DNA of 54,807 bases, from positions 1 through 54,807 of the forward strand of contig JAFDWC010000003.1 of assembly GCA_018268655.1 (NCBI GenBank), in the 5' to 3' direction. The translations under genes and the position numbers were made by a program. Positions 47,923 to 54,807 of this stretch are shown here, piece after piece. A model generated the notes under the pieces. The model did not search any database. It worked only from the letters and a program-made list of their open reading frames with translations, and was not told where the DNA came from. Position 1 is the first letter of the stretch. Every line of letters starts with the position of its first letter. The DNA comes from Actinomycetota bacterium. GTDB lineage: Bacteria > Actinomycetota > Thermoleophilia > Solirubrobacterales > 70-9.

Positions 47923-50550
47923 CTACTCGATGGGCGCCGAGACCCTGCCGCTGAGGTTGAGGGCGCCGACGCCGACCGCGCTCGGCGGCTCCTCGCCGGC
48001 CAGGGGGCGCAGCGCCAGCCGCCGCTCGACGCCCGGCTCGACGCAGGTCCACGGCTCCTCGGCGCGCAGCCCCCGCGCCTCGGCGCGGAGCCCGTAGAGG
48101 AAGCGCCGCGAGCGCACGGTCAGCGTCACCTCCCCCCCGGCTGCCCGCGCCGCCTCGGCCTCGACCCCGAGCCGCGCCGCCGTTTCGGCGCCCGCGGGCC
48201 GCCCGGCTGGGAAGTGGACCGCCTGGGCGAGCGGCGCCGGGTCGGGCCCCTCGACCTCGAGCCGATCGAGGCTGGCGAGGACGACGTCCTGCGCCGGCGG
48301 CCCGAAGCGGTAGGCCCAGGAGGCGTCGGCGAAGCGCCCCAGCAGCGCCTCGAGGTCGCGCTCGATACAGCCGTGCGGGGGGATCTCGACCTCCTCCTCC
48401 GCCGTGCCGACCGCTCGTTCGAAATCGCTGTAGAGGGCGATGCGGAGGCGGGCCCGGAGCGGCTCGGGACCGTCGTTGGCGGCGTGGACGGCGAGCCCGC
48501 CGAGCCCCTCGTCGGTGATCCAGGCCGCGGTCGGCGCCAGCGCCGGGCGCAGCCGCTGCAGCACCCGCTTCGGCGCCCCCTGGGCGTCGACCAGGCCCCA
48601 GCCGGCGCCGGGGACGAGGTCGCGCAGCCAGAGGACGAGGCCGCCGCCGCTGGGTGAGCCGGCCCGCCGCCACTCGCCGAAGACCGCGGCCATCGCCTCG
48701 CCGGAGACCGCCCGCGAGAGCTCGAGGTAGCGCTCGTGGTCGTAGCGGCGCAGCTCCCCGGCCTCGACCCCGAACAGCTCGCCCAGGTAGTGGTCGCGGA
48801 CGTCGTCGAAGTCCCAGCCGGTGCCGGCGTCGCGCGGCACCCCCGCCTTCCAGCGCGGGTGGTGGACGACGACGTCGGCCGGCGCCTCGGGCAGGATCGC
48901 CTCGACCCCGCTCGGCTCGGGCACGTTGGCGAAGGCCAGGCACTCGCCGGCGAACCTGACCGCGGCGAGGCGGGCGTCGCTCAGCGGCCGCCTGTAGCCG
49001 CCGACGCCGTAGTAATTGGCGATGCCCCGGTCGGGCCGAAACGGCAGCTCGCCGCCGCAGGGAGAGGAGGGAACGTAGGGCGCGTCGACCGTCGCGCCGG
49101 CGAGCCGCGGCAGCAGCTCGCCGAACAGCTCGCCGCGCCCCAGCTCCGGGTCGAGCCCGAGCATCGCCACCTGCTGCTCGACCTCGCTGTTTCCGCACAG
49201 CACCGCCAGGCTCGGGTGTCCGGCCAGCGCCGACAGCTGCTCGCGCGCCTCGGCCTCGACCGCCGCCCGGAAGCCCTCCTCGGCGATCGGGTAGTCGAAG
49301 TTGGCGAAGGCGAAGTCCTGCCAGACGAGGATCCCGAGCTCGTCGCAGAGGTCGTGGAAGGCCTGCGGCTCATAGGCCGCCGTGCCGGGGATCCGGACCA
49401 TGTTCATGCCGGCCTCGCGGACCTGCTCGAGCGCCGCCCGCAGCCGCTCGCGAGAGGGCGCCAGCCCGACCGGGTCGACCGGCGTCCAGACGGCGCCGCG
49501 GGCGAAGGTGCGGACGCCGTTGAGGTGGAGGTCGAGACCGTCCTCGAGCGGGTCGTGGCCCGGCCCGGCGCCGGTGGCGAGCGAGCGGAAGCCGACCCGG
49601 CCGGCGTCGATCCCCGCCTCCCACTCGGCACCGGCGACCCGCAGCGTCACCTCGTGCAGCGCCGGCTCGCCGTGGGTGTGGGGCCACCAGCGCGCGACCG
49701 CGGGCAGGCGCACCTCGCCTTCGACCTCGGCGACGCCGCCGTCCTCGCGGCGGACCCGCAGCGCCGCCTCGGCTTCGCCGGCGCCGGAGACGACGAGGTC
49801 GGCGGCGCTCACCGTCCCCTTCCCCAGCGTCCGCAGCCGCGCCCGCACCGCCAGCACCCCGTCCTCCCCCTCGCAGCGGGGCCGCAGCTCGAGCTCCTCG
49901 ACCGCGAACGCCCGCCGGCGCTCGATCCAGACCGGCCGCCACGGCCCGACCGCGGCCGGGCCCGGAGCGAAGCCGGGGCAGCGGCCGAGCAGCATCGTGC
50001 GGAAGAAGCGCAGGCCGTTATCGGCGAGGCGGGTGCGCCAGCGCGCCCGCGGCTTGCGCCGCACCCGCAGCAACGGCCCCAGCGCCCGGCAGCGGATCGC
50101 CAGCTCGCTGCCGCCGGCCCGCAGCAGCGGACCGAGATCGACCGCCGCCGCCGCGAACATCGAGTCCCCCTCGTGCACCAGCTCGCCGTCGAGGAAGACC
50201 TCGTGCACGGTGGCGACGCCGCCGAGGCAGAGCACCATCTCCTCGCCGGCCGCCGCCGGCGCCGCCTCGAAGCGGGTCCGGAACCACCAGTCCTCGGCGT
50301 CGAGGTCGCGCTCCTCGCCGGGCCGCCAGCGGCCGGCGTCGCGCAGCGCCCCCGCCGCCGTCCCCGGCACGGTGGCGGGCAGCCACTCGAGCCCGGCGGC
50401 CGCCGCCTCGGCCGGCGTCGCGCAGGCGTCCGGCGCGCAGGAAGCCGCCTCCCAGCCCTCCCCCAGCTCCGTCCGCTGGTGCCCGTCGACGCGGACGCGG
50501 GCCGGCGTCAGCGCCGCCCGCCGAGCCGCCGCCGGATCAGGCGACGGCAT
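47923..50550 (-). CDS. GH2 beta-mannosidase-like protein
   Basis: 875 residues from ATG 50550, which overlaps the DUF1839 gene end by 14 bases. N-terminal jelly-roll sugar-binding domain (LGGVATVHEVFLDGELVHEG), immunoglobulin-like domains, then a TIM barrel: NGVRTFARGAVWTPVDPVGL, EAGMNMVRIPG and LGILVWQDFAFANFDYP. The acid/base Glu is in LCGNSEVEQQ and a candidate nucleophile Glu is in RFAGECLAF. This is the GH2 mannosidase layout. No signal peptide, so cytoplasmic. Its place in an operon for carrier-protein aminoacylation is unexpected. Confidence 0.82.
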   Translation of the reverse strand: MPSPDPAAARRAALTPARVRVDGHQRTELGEGWEAASCAPDACATPAEAAAAGLEWLPATVPGTAAGALRDAGRWRPGEERDLDAEDWWFRTRFEAAPAAAGEEMVLCLGGVATVHEVFLDGELVHEGDSMFAAAAVDLGPLLRAGGSELAIRCRALGPLLRVRRKPRARWRTRLADNGLRFFRTMLLGRCPGFAPGPAAVGPWRPVWIERRRAFAVEELELRPRCEGEDGVLAVRARLRTLGKGTVSAADLVVSGAGEAEAALRVRREDGGVAEVEGEVRLPAVARWWPHTHGEPALHEVTLRVAGAEWEAGIDAGRVGFRSLATGAGPGHDPLEDGLDLHLNGVRTFARGAVWTPVDPVGLAPSRERLRAALEQVREAGMNMVRIPGTAAYEPQAFHDLCDELGILVWQDFAFANFDYPIAEEGFRAAVEAEAREQLSALAGHPSLAVLCGNSEVEQQVAMLGLDPELGRGELFGELLPRLAGATVDAPYVPSSPCGGELPFRPDRGIANYYGVGGYRRPLSDARLAAVRFAGECLAFANVPEPSGVEAILPEAPADVVVHHPRWKAGVPRDAGTGWDFDDVRDHYLGELFGVEAGELRRYDHERYLELSRAVSGEAMAAVFGEWRRAGSPSGGGLVLWLRDLVPGAGWGLVDAQGAPKRVLQRLRPALAPTAAWITDEGLGGLAVHAANDGPEPLRARLRIALYSDFERAVGTAEEEVEIPPHGCIERDLEALLGRFADASWAYRFGPPAQDVVLASLDRLEVEGPDPAPLAQAVHFPAGRPAGAETAARLGVEAEAARAAGGEVTLTVRSRRFLYGLRAEARGLRAEEPWTCVEPGVERRLALRPLAGEEPPSAVGVGALNLSGRVSAPIE

Positions 50551-51511
50551 CGTCGAGCCGCGCGAAGGCCTCGTCCCAGGCGGCGGCCAGCGCCTCGATC
50601 CGCGACGCCGGGTCGAACTCGCGCCGCCGCGCCAGCTTGAACGAGAGCGTCTTGCAGCCGTCGACGATCTCGCGCATCGGGCCCGCCGCATCCCCCCCGC
50701 CCTCGCCCAGCACCCACTCGACGTGGTCGGCGCCGGCCTCGAAGGCGGAGCCGACCATCCGCACGGTCGCGAAGGCGTAGTCGTGGTAGCGCTGCGCGTC
50801 GCCGGCCAGCAACTCGGGCAGCTCGCGCCCCAGCTGCTCGCCGAAGCGGCCGAACGGGTTGTCGTCAGGCCGCCGGCTCACCTGGGCGCGGAGCAGCTCG
50901 CGCGCCGTCGCCCGCAGCTCCTCGCCCTCCAGCCGCGGCCCGGCGTCGAGCCGCGCCAGCTCGGTGTAGGGCGGCAGCACGTCCCCCGGCAGGTCGAGCC
51001 CGATCCGGAAGATGCCGCGGTAGTCCTCGCCCGTCAGCTCGTGGTACCCGGCGCCGTGGAAGTAGCGCAGCCGCTCCCCGGCGAGGTCGATCGCCTCGGC
51101 CACCACCGAGCTCTTGACGTGCTCCTTGCGGTAGCTGGTCGCCGCCGTGTCGGGCATGTAGAAGGAGTCGAGCTCGACGATCAGCGTCCGCCCGGCGGCG
51201 ATCTGCTCGGCGATCTGCTCGGGGAGCGGCCGGTAGGGCTGCATCTCGTGGATGTCGATCCCGTAGAGCCGTTCGACGTCCTCGGGCCGCGGCTTGAAGA
51301 AGGTCCACTGGTCGCCCTCGAAGTCGACCGGGAGCGCGCAGCCCATCATCGCCAGCGGCTCGTCCCCGCGGGCGTGGACGAACTCGATCAGGATGTCGGT
51401 GTAGCAGTTGGTTTCGAGGTAGGTGCGATCGGAGCCGTGGAGCGAGTGCGGCGCGTAGGTCGCCGGATCGAGGCCGAGCAGGCTGGCGGTGCCGGTCCCG
51501 GTCGCACTCAC
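50537..51511 (-). CDS. DUF1839-family protein
   Basis: 324 residues from GTG 51511, whose start overlaps the ligase stop (GTGA). Sequence marks include HGSDRTYLETNCYTDILIEF, GDQWTFFKPRPEDVERLYGI, LIVELDSFYMPDT and YHDYAFATVRMVGSAFEAGA, resembling DUF1839. Function unknown. The conserved Cys/His/Asp-containing N-terminal half looks enzymatic, and since it lies between ligase and hydrolase genes it may process or accept the aminoacyl group from the carrier protein. That is inference. Confidence 0.75.
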   Translation of the reverse strand: MSATGTGTASLLGLDPATYAPHSLHGSDRTYLETNCYTDILIEFVHARGDEPLAMMGCALPVDFEGDQWTFFKPRPEDVERLYGIDIHEMQPYRPLPEQIAEQIAAGRTLIVELDSFYMPDTAATSYRKEHVKSSVVAEAIDLAGERLRYFHGAGYHELTGEDYRGIFRIGLDLPGDVLPPYTELARLDAGPRLEGEELRATARELLRAQVSRRPDDNPFGRFGEQLGRELPELLAGDAQRYHDYAFATVRMVGSAFEAGADHVEWVLGEGGGDAAGPMREIVDGCKTLSFKLARRREFDPASRIEALAAAWDEAFARLDDAVA

Positions 51512-52440
51512 AGGCCGAGCTCCTCCCTCACCTCGCCCGGCCACTCGTCGGAGTCGAGGCCGTGGGTCCGCAGCAGCGCCAGCGTGATCCGCTCCAGCCC
51601 GAAGCCGAGGCAGGCGGTGTGGGCGGTCGGGTCCGGGGCGTCCATCTCGAGCCCGTAGGTGCTGGAGAAATGATCCTGGTGGTAGTTGAAGGAGGCGACC
51701 GCGGTCGGCTCCGGCCCGGCGATCTGGACCAGCACCTCGAACTTCAGCGCCTGCGCCTTCTGGCTGCGGGCGAGGAGCCGGCCGCTGCGGCCGAAGAAGG
51801 GGTCGCTGGCGACGTCGAAGGAGGCGTCGAGCCCGACCGAGCGCAGCAGCTCGATCGAGCGGTCGCGCCAGGCGTCGCGCCAGGCGGCGACCGTGGCCGG
51901 CTCGCCGATCCGGACGATCTCGCGCTGGTGGAACATCTGCAGCCGCGCCGGGTCGCCGGAGGGCTCGCGGCGGAAGACGTAGGAGCCGCCGGCGTCGACC
52001 ATCAGCCCGCCCGGCGCCAGCTTGCCGCGGGCGGCGATCGCCGGGTAGACCGGGTAGCAGGCGGCCGGGGTGAGGCAGAGGTCGGTCTGGGTCTGGAACT
52101 CGCTCCAGTCCTCGTGCCGCTCCGCCGTCGCCTCCTGCGCGGCGGCCTGCTCCTCGTCGCCCTCGAAGGAGAAGATCGTCCCGGCCAGGTGCGGGAACGA
52201 CTTCAGGTAGCCGATCTCCTCGATCTGGCGCCGCGGCAGCACCGGCGGGAAGGCGAGCCGCTCGGGCTCGTCGGCCGCCGCCGCGGCGGTCACCCGCGCG
52301 TCGAAGGCGCTCCGCACCCGCTCGAACCCCTCGCCGCGCCCGTAGACGCCGGGGATGCCGCTGTCGATCAGCAGGCGTGCGTCCAGCAGCTCCTGCAGGA
52401 ACGCGGTCTGCTCCGGGTCCCCAGGACGAAACTCGGCCAC
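51508..52440 (-). CDS. Amino acid:[carrier protein] ligase, SerRS-like class II enzyme
   Basis: 310 residues from GTG 52440; the longer frame runs into the acyl-CoA-dehydrogenase homologue. Class II aminoacyl-tRNA synthetase catalytic core without a tRNA-binding domain. Motif 2 is FHQREIVRIG, motif 3 GFGLERITLALL. Probable zinc ligands are the Cys in TDLCLTPAAC, the Glu in HQREIV and the Cys in HTACLGFG, as in atypical SerRS. Such enzymes activate an amino acid (Gly or Ala in studied cases) with ATP and load it onto the phosphopantetheine of a small carrier protein. The carrier gene is two genes upstream. Confidence 0.9.
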   Translation of the reverse strand: MAEFRPGDPEQTAFLQELLDARLLIDSGIPGVYGRGEGFERVRSAFDARVTAAAAADEPERLAFPPVLPRRQIEEIGYLKSFPHLAGTIFSFEGDEEQAAAQEATAERHEDWSEFQTQTDLCLTPAACYPVYPAIAARGKLAPGGLMVDAGGSYVFRREPSGDPARLQMFHQREIVRIGEPATVAAWRDAWRDRSIELLRSVGLDASFDVASDPFFGRSGRLLARSQKAQALKFEVLVQIAGPEPTAVASFNYHQDHFSSTYGLEMDAPDPTAHTACLGFGLERITLALLRTHGLDSDEWPGEVREELGL

Positions 52441-52448
52441 CGCGGACC

Positions 52449-53624
52449 TCAGACTTCCTTCGCGATGAGCAGCAGGCTGGCGTCGGTTTTGTGGATGCGC
52501 TCGTTGGCGACCATCAGGCAGGCCGACATCGAGTCGCGCAGGTGGCGGCCGACGCTGAACGGGGTGTCGTTCTTGTAGGCGACGATGCCGCCCACCGCCA
52601 TCGCGCCCTGGCAGACCACCGGGGCCTGTTCGGAGGCGGCGATCTTGAGGTTGTTGAAGCGCAGGATCGTCGCCATCTCCGAGAGCTTGGCGCGGTCGGA
52701 GGAGATCAGGGTGCCGTACTCCTCGAGCGCCAGCGAGACCTCGGCCCGCAGCAGCGAGAGTTCGCTCATCAGCTCGGAGAGTCGGATCGCCGCCGGCAGC
52801 GGCTCGCCCGGCTTGCGCTTGGCGGCGGCGCGGACGAAGGCGCGGGCGCGGTCGAAGGCGTCGGTCGCGATCCCCAACCAGACGTGCGACCAGAGAACGT
52901 GCGAGAGCGGCGTCATCGACTCGTTCGAGATCTGCGCGAAGGGCGTCGAGAGGATCTGCTCGGTCGGGAAGCTGGCGCGGGCGACGAAGCCGGGCGAGCA
53001 GGTCCCGCGCATGCCCAGCGGGTCCCAGGTTCCCTGCGGCTCCATCTCCATCTGCTCGCGCTTGGTCAGGACCAGGACCTGGTCGCCGCCGTCGGCGTCG
53101 GGGGCGCGGCGCACCGTGGTGAGGAAGGCGTCCGCGTACTCGCCGTAGGAGACGGTCGGCGCCTGCTTCTCGAAGCTGGCCTGGCCGTCGGCCGGCTCGG
53201 AGACCGCCGCCACCGACTTGCCGAGGTCGCCGCCGGTGCCGACCTCGGAGGTGATCGAGGCGACCAGCCGCTGCTCGGCGACCACCTCGCGCAGGTAGTC
53301 CTCGAACCAGGCGGAGCCGTCGAGGTGGTTGACCATGCAGCCGATCTGGATCTGGTGCATCGCCAGCACCATCGCGCTGGCGCCGCAGCTGCGGCCGAGC
53401 TCGAAGCAGGCCTCCGCCGCCGCGGCGACCGAGGCGCCGCCGCCGCCGAGCGCGGTCGGGACCAGCGAGGAGAGCACCCCGGCCTCGCGCATCGCCTCCA
53501 CCGCCTCGCGCGGGAAGCGGGCGTTGCGGTCGACGTCGTCGGCGTTCGGCGCCGCGAACTCGGCAGCGATCCGGCGCGCCGCCTCGGTCAGCGCCTCGTC
53601 GCCGGCCGTGACCGCGACGCTCAA
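52449..53624 (-). CDS. Acyl-CoA-dehydrogenase-like flavoprotein
   Basis: 391 residues from TTG 53624, overlapping the carrier-protein stop as TTGA. N-terminal helical domain with FPREAVEAMREAGVLSSLVP and CGASAMVLAMHQIQIGC, middle beta domain (EVGTGGDLGKS, WDPLGMRGTCSPGF), and C-terminal helices with QGAMAVGGIVAYKNDTPF and GRHLRDSMSACLMVANERI. It has the length and layout of FAD acyl-CoA dehydrogenases. It may oxidise an aminoacyl or acyl group bound to the carrier protein. The catalytic base could not be fixed from sequence. Confidence 0.87.
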   Translation of the reverse strand: MSVAVTAGDEALTEAARRIAAEFAAPNADDVDRNARFPREAVEAMREAGVLSSLVPTALGGGGASVAAAAEACFELGRSCGASAMVLAMHQIQIGCMVNHLDGSAWFEDYLREVVAEQRLVASITSEVGTGGDLGKSVAAVSEPADGQASFEKQAPTVSYGEYADAFLTTVRRAPDADGGDQVLVLTKREQMEMEPQGTWDPLGMRGTCSPGFVARASFPTEQILSTPFAQISNESMTPLSHVLWSHVWLGIATDAFDRARAFVRAAAKRKPGEPLPAAIRLSELMSELSLLRAEVSLALEEYGTLISSDRAKLSEMATILRFNNLKIAASEQAPVVCQGAMAVGGIVAYKNDTPFSVGRHLRDSMSACLMVANERIHKTDASLLLIAKEV

Positions 53625-53863
53625 GCCGGGACCCCGACTTCCTGCAGCGCGCCGGCGATCGAGTCGATGCTCTCGAAGACACTGCGCTTCAACATCGAGT
53701 CGAGGAATTCGACGTCGAAAGTGTCCTCCAGCGCGATCATCACGTTGACGCTGGCGTGCGAGGTCATGCCGGCCTGGTAGAGGTCGGCGTCGTCGCCGAG
53801 GGTCTCGACGTCGACCGACAGGTGGGCGTGCTCCCTGATGACTTGTCGGATCTGGTCCTTCAT
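53621..53863 (-). CDS. Acyl carrier protein for the aminoacyl ligase
   Basis: 80 residues, a typical carrier-protein length. The phosphopantetheine attachment Ser is Ser35 in DLYQAGMTSHASVNV. The usual D-S-L motif is replaced by T-S-H, as in carriers that partner amino acid:carrier-protein ligases. First gene of the minus-strand operon reaching down to 46091. A TAACAA hexamer ends 6 nt before the ATG, suggesting a leaderless start. Confidence 0.9.
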   Translation of the reverse strand: MKDQIRQVIREHAHLSVDVETLGDDADLYQAGMTSHASVNVMIALEDTFDVEFLDSMLKRSVFESIDSIAGALQEVGVPA

Positions 53864-53886
53864 CCGTATTTGTTACTCGGCTATCC

Positions 53887-53920
53887 GGGCGGTTTGACTT
53901 TAACCCGGGAAGTACCGCCC
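53887..53920. promoter_or_regulatory. Inverted repeat in the carrier-protein promoter region
   Basis: GGGCGGT (53887-53893) and ACCGCCC (53914-53920) with a 20-base spacer that contains TTAA. It is 24 bases upstream of the carrier-protein ATG and just after acpS, so it may be an operator or the acpS terminator. Confidence 0.35.
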
Positions 53921-53945
53921 AGGCGAGGTGGCAACCGGCGAAACC

Positions 53946-54326
53946 CTACGCGATGACGACCGTCGCGGCGGCGAAGCCGGCTTCGTGGGTGAGGCTGACC
54001 GCGATTTCGCTGGCGCCGGCCTGCTCGGCCAGCTCGGCGGCGCGGCCGGAGAGCTCGAGCTCCACCTGGCCGGACTCGTCGGCGACAACCTCGATCGACG
54101 TCAACCGCACCCCCTCGCCGGCACCCGGGAGGGCCTTGATCGTCGCCTCCTTGGCGGCGAAGCGAGCGGCGAGGCGCTCGGGCTCGACCCGGCCCGAGGG
54201 GCCCCGGCAGTCGTCGACCTCGCGCTCGGTGTAGATCCGCTGCAGGTAGTGCTCGCGGTGCTCCCCGCGCAGGGTCTCGGCGACGGCCGCCACCGAGACC
54301 AGGTCGATTCCGACGCGGAGAGCCAT
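53946..54326 (-). CDS. acpS: Holo-[acyl-carrier-protein] synthase
   Basis: 126 residues, standard for AcpS. MALRVGIDLVSVAAVAE includes the Mg-binding Asp at 8, and RFAAKEATIKAL near 54 the conserved Glu. It transfers 4'-phosphopantetheine from CoA to the Ser of carrier proteins. It sits 12 bases after pckG and 82 bases before the operon for the aminoacyl carrier protein, which it probably activates. Confidence 0.92.
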   Translation of the reverse strand: MALRVGIDLVSVAAVAETLRGEHREHYLQRIYTEREVDDCRGPSGRVEPERLAARFAAKEATIKALPGAGEGVRLTSIEVVADESGQVELELSGRAAELAEQAGASEIAVSLTHEAGFAAATVVIA

Positions 54327-54338
54327 CGCGCGCTCCCC

Positions 54339-54807
54339 CTAGCTCAGCCGCGCCTCGAGCGCCGCCAGCTGAGCTTCGAGCTCGCTCGGCAGCGTCTCGC
54401 CGAACTGCGCCAGGTGCTCCTTCACCTGCGGCAGCTGCCCGCGCAGCAGCTCGGTGTCGACCGAGAGCAGGTCCTGCATCGCCTGGTCGGAGATCTCGAG
54501 GCCGCTGGTGTCGATGTCGGTCGGCACCGGCAGCCGCCCGATCGCCGTCTCGACCGCCTCGCCCTCGCCTTCGCAACGGCGGAAGATCCACTCGAGGACG
54601 CGGCTGTTCTCGCCGTAGCCGGGCCAGAGGAACTTGCCGTCGGCGTCCTTGCGGAACCAGTTGACGTAGAAGACGCGCGGCAGCTTCGCCCCCTCGCGTT
54701 CGCCGGCCTTGAGCCAGTGGGCGAAGTAGTCGGCCATGTTGTAGCCGCAGAAGGGCAGCATCGCCATCGGGTCGAAGCGCAGCTTGCCGACCTCGCCGGC
54801 GGCGGCG
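54339..54807 (-). CDS. pckG: Phosphoenolpyruvate carboxykinase (GTP), 3' part
   Basis: C-terminal 155 codons; the 5' part lies beyond the window end. FDPMAMLPFCGYNMADYFAH, LPRVFYVNWFRKDADGKFLW, PGYGENSRVLEWIFRRCEGE and IGRLPVPTDIDTSGL are characteristic of GTP-dependent PEPCK. It converts oxaloacetate and GTP to phosphoenolpyruvate, the entry to gluconeogenesis. Likely cotranscribed with acpS. Confidence 0.92.
   Translation of the reverse strand, partial: AAAGEVGKLRFDPMAMLPFCGYNMADYFAHWLKAGEREGAKLPRVFYVNWFRKDADGKFLWPGYGENSRVLEWIFRRCEGEGEAVETAIGRLPVPTDIDTSGLEISDQAMQDLLSVDTELLRGQLPQVKEHLAQFGETLPSELEAQLAALEARLS

Noticed and set aside
48736..50640. 634-codon open frame opposite the GH2-like gene
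   Set aside because: Arg/Ala/Gly/Asp-rich translation with no domain, exact shadow of a well-supported gene.

Overview
The window is a high-GC actinobacterial chromosome segment. Its GC-rich third codon positions, many GTG and TTG starts, 4-base gene overlaps and gene content fit a soil actinobacterium, perhaps of the Thermoleophilia/Solirubrobacterales type. That placement is inference from style, not a database match. Most of it is one large surface or extracellular polysaccharide locus. A second, separate module for carrier-protein aminoacylation fills the last 9 kb.

Layout. 1-526: leader region with hairpins, a palindrome and degenerate repeats. 527-7167: a GT2 fused to a glycosylphosphotransferase-type N-terminal half, then a tight operon of a GT-C-like membrane protein, a DUF1616 membrane protein and two glycosyltransferases. 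7086-10556: a hexapeptide acyltransferase divergent from a GT2-polysaccharide deacetylase fusion and a secreted GH5 enzyme. 10553-10720: a small MITE-like element. 11222-16838: an O-antigen-type ABC exporter (Wzt/Wzm), a GT4 and a GT2-GT4 fusion. 16996-20516: three tandem secreted GH26 enzymes. 20583-23373: a LuxR-type regulator, an SCO1 and TlpA-like thioredoxin pair and an ECF sigma factor. 23427-31800: three secreted heparin-lyase-I-like proteins, AsnB, a GT4 and a heparinase II/III-like protein. 31915-41390: a polyproline upstream peptide, the initiating polyprenyl glycosylphosphotransferase, a Wzz/BY-kinase fusion, a WecG/TagA/CpsF transferase, a deacetylase, a GT4, a D-glucuronyl C5-epimerase-like protein, a Wzy-like polymerase and a Wzx-like flippase. 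41444-46032: UDP-GlcNAc-type 6-dehydrogenase, methyltransferase, GNAT and UDP-GlcNAc 2-epimerase.

How it could work together. The dehydrogenase and 2-epimerase make UDP-amino-uronic acids. The phosphotransferase and glycosyltransferases assemble a repeat on undecaprenyl phosphate, and Wzx, Wzy and Wzz/kinase export and polymerise it. A C5-epimerase, deacetylases, AsnB, GNAT and methyltransferase could decorate it, and lyases and hydrolases could trim it. A C5-epimerase plus four heparinase-fold proteins resembles the enzymatic logic of glycosaminoglycan metabolism, which is unusual for an actinobacterium.

46091-54807 (minus strand): the pckG 3' end and acpS, then an operon of a carrier protein, an acyl-CoA-dehydrogenase homologue, an amino acid:carrier-protein ligase (a SerRS-like class II enzyme), DUF1839, a GH2-like protein and a tandem alpha/beta hydrolase with altered nucleophiles. 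Its physiological role is not evident from the sequence.

Across the locus several genes have a -10-like hexamer ending exactly 7 nt before the start codon, which predicts leaderless mRNAs. No rRNA, tRNA, CRISPR array or intact transposase was seen.
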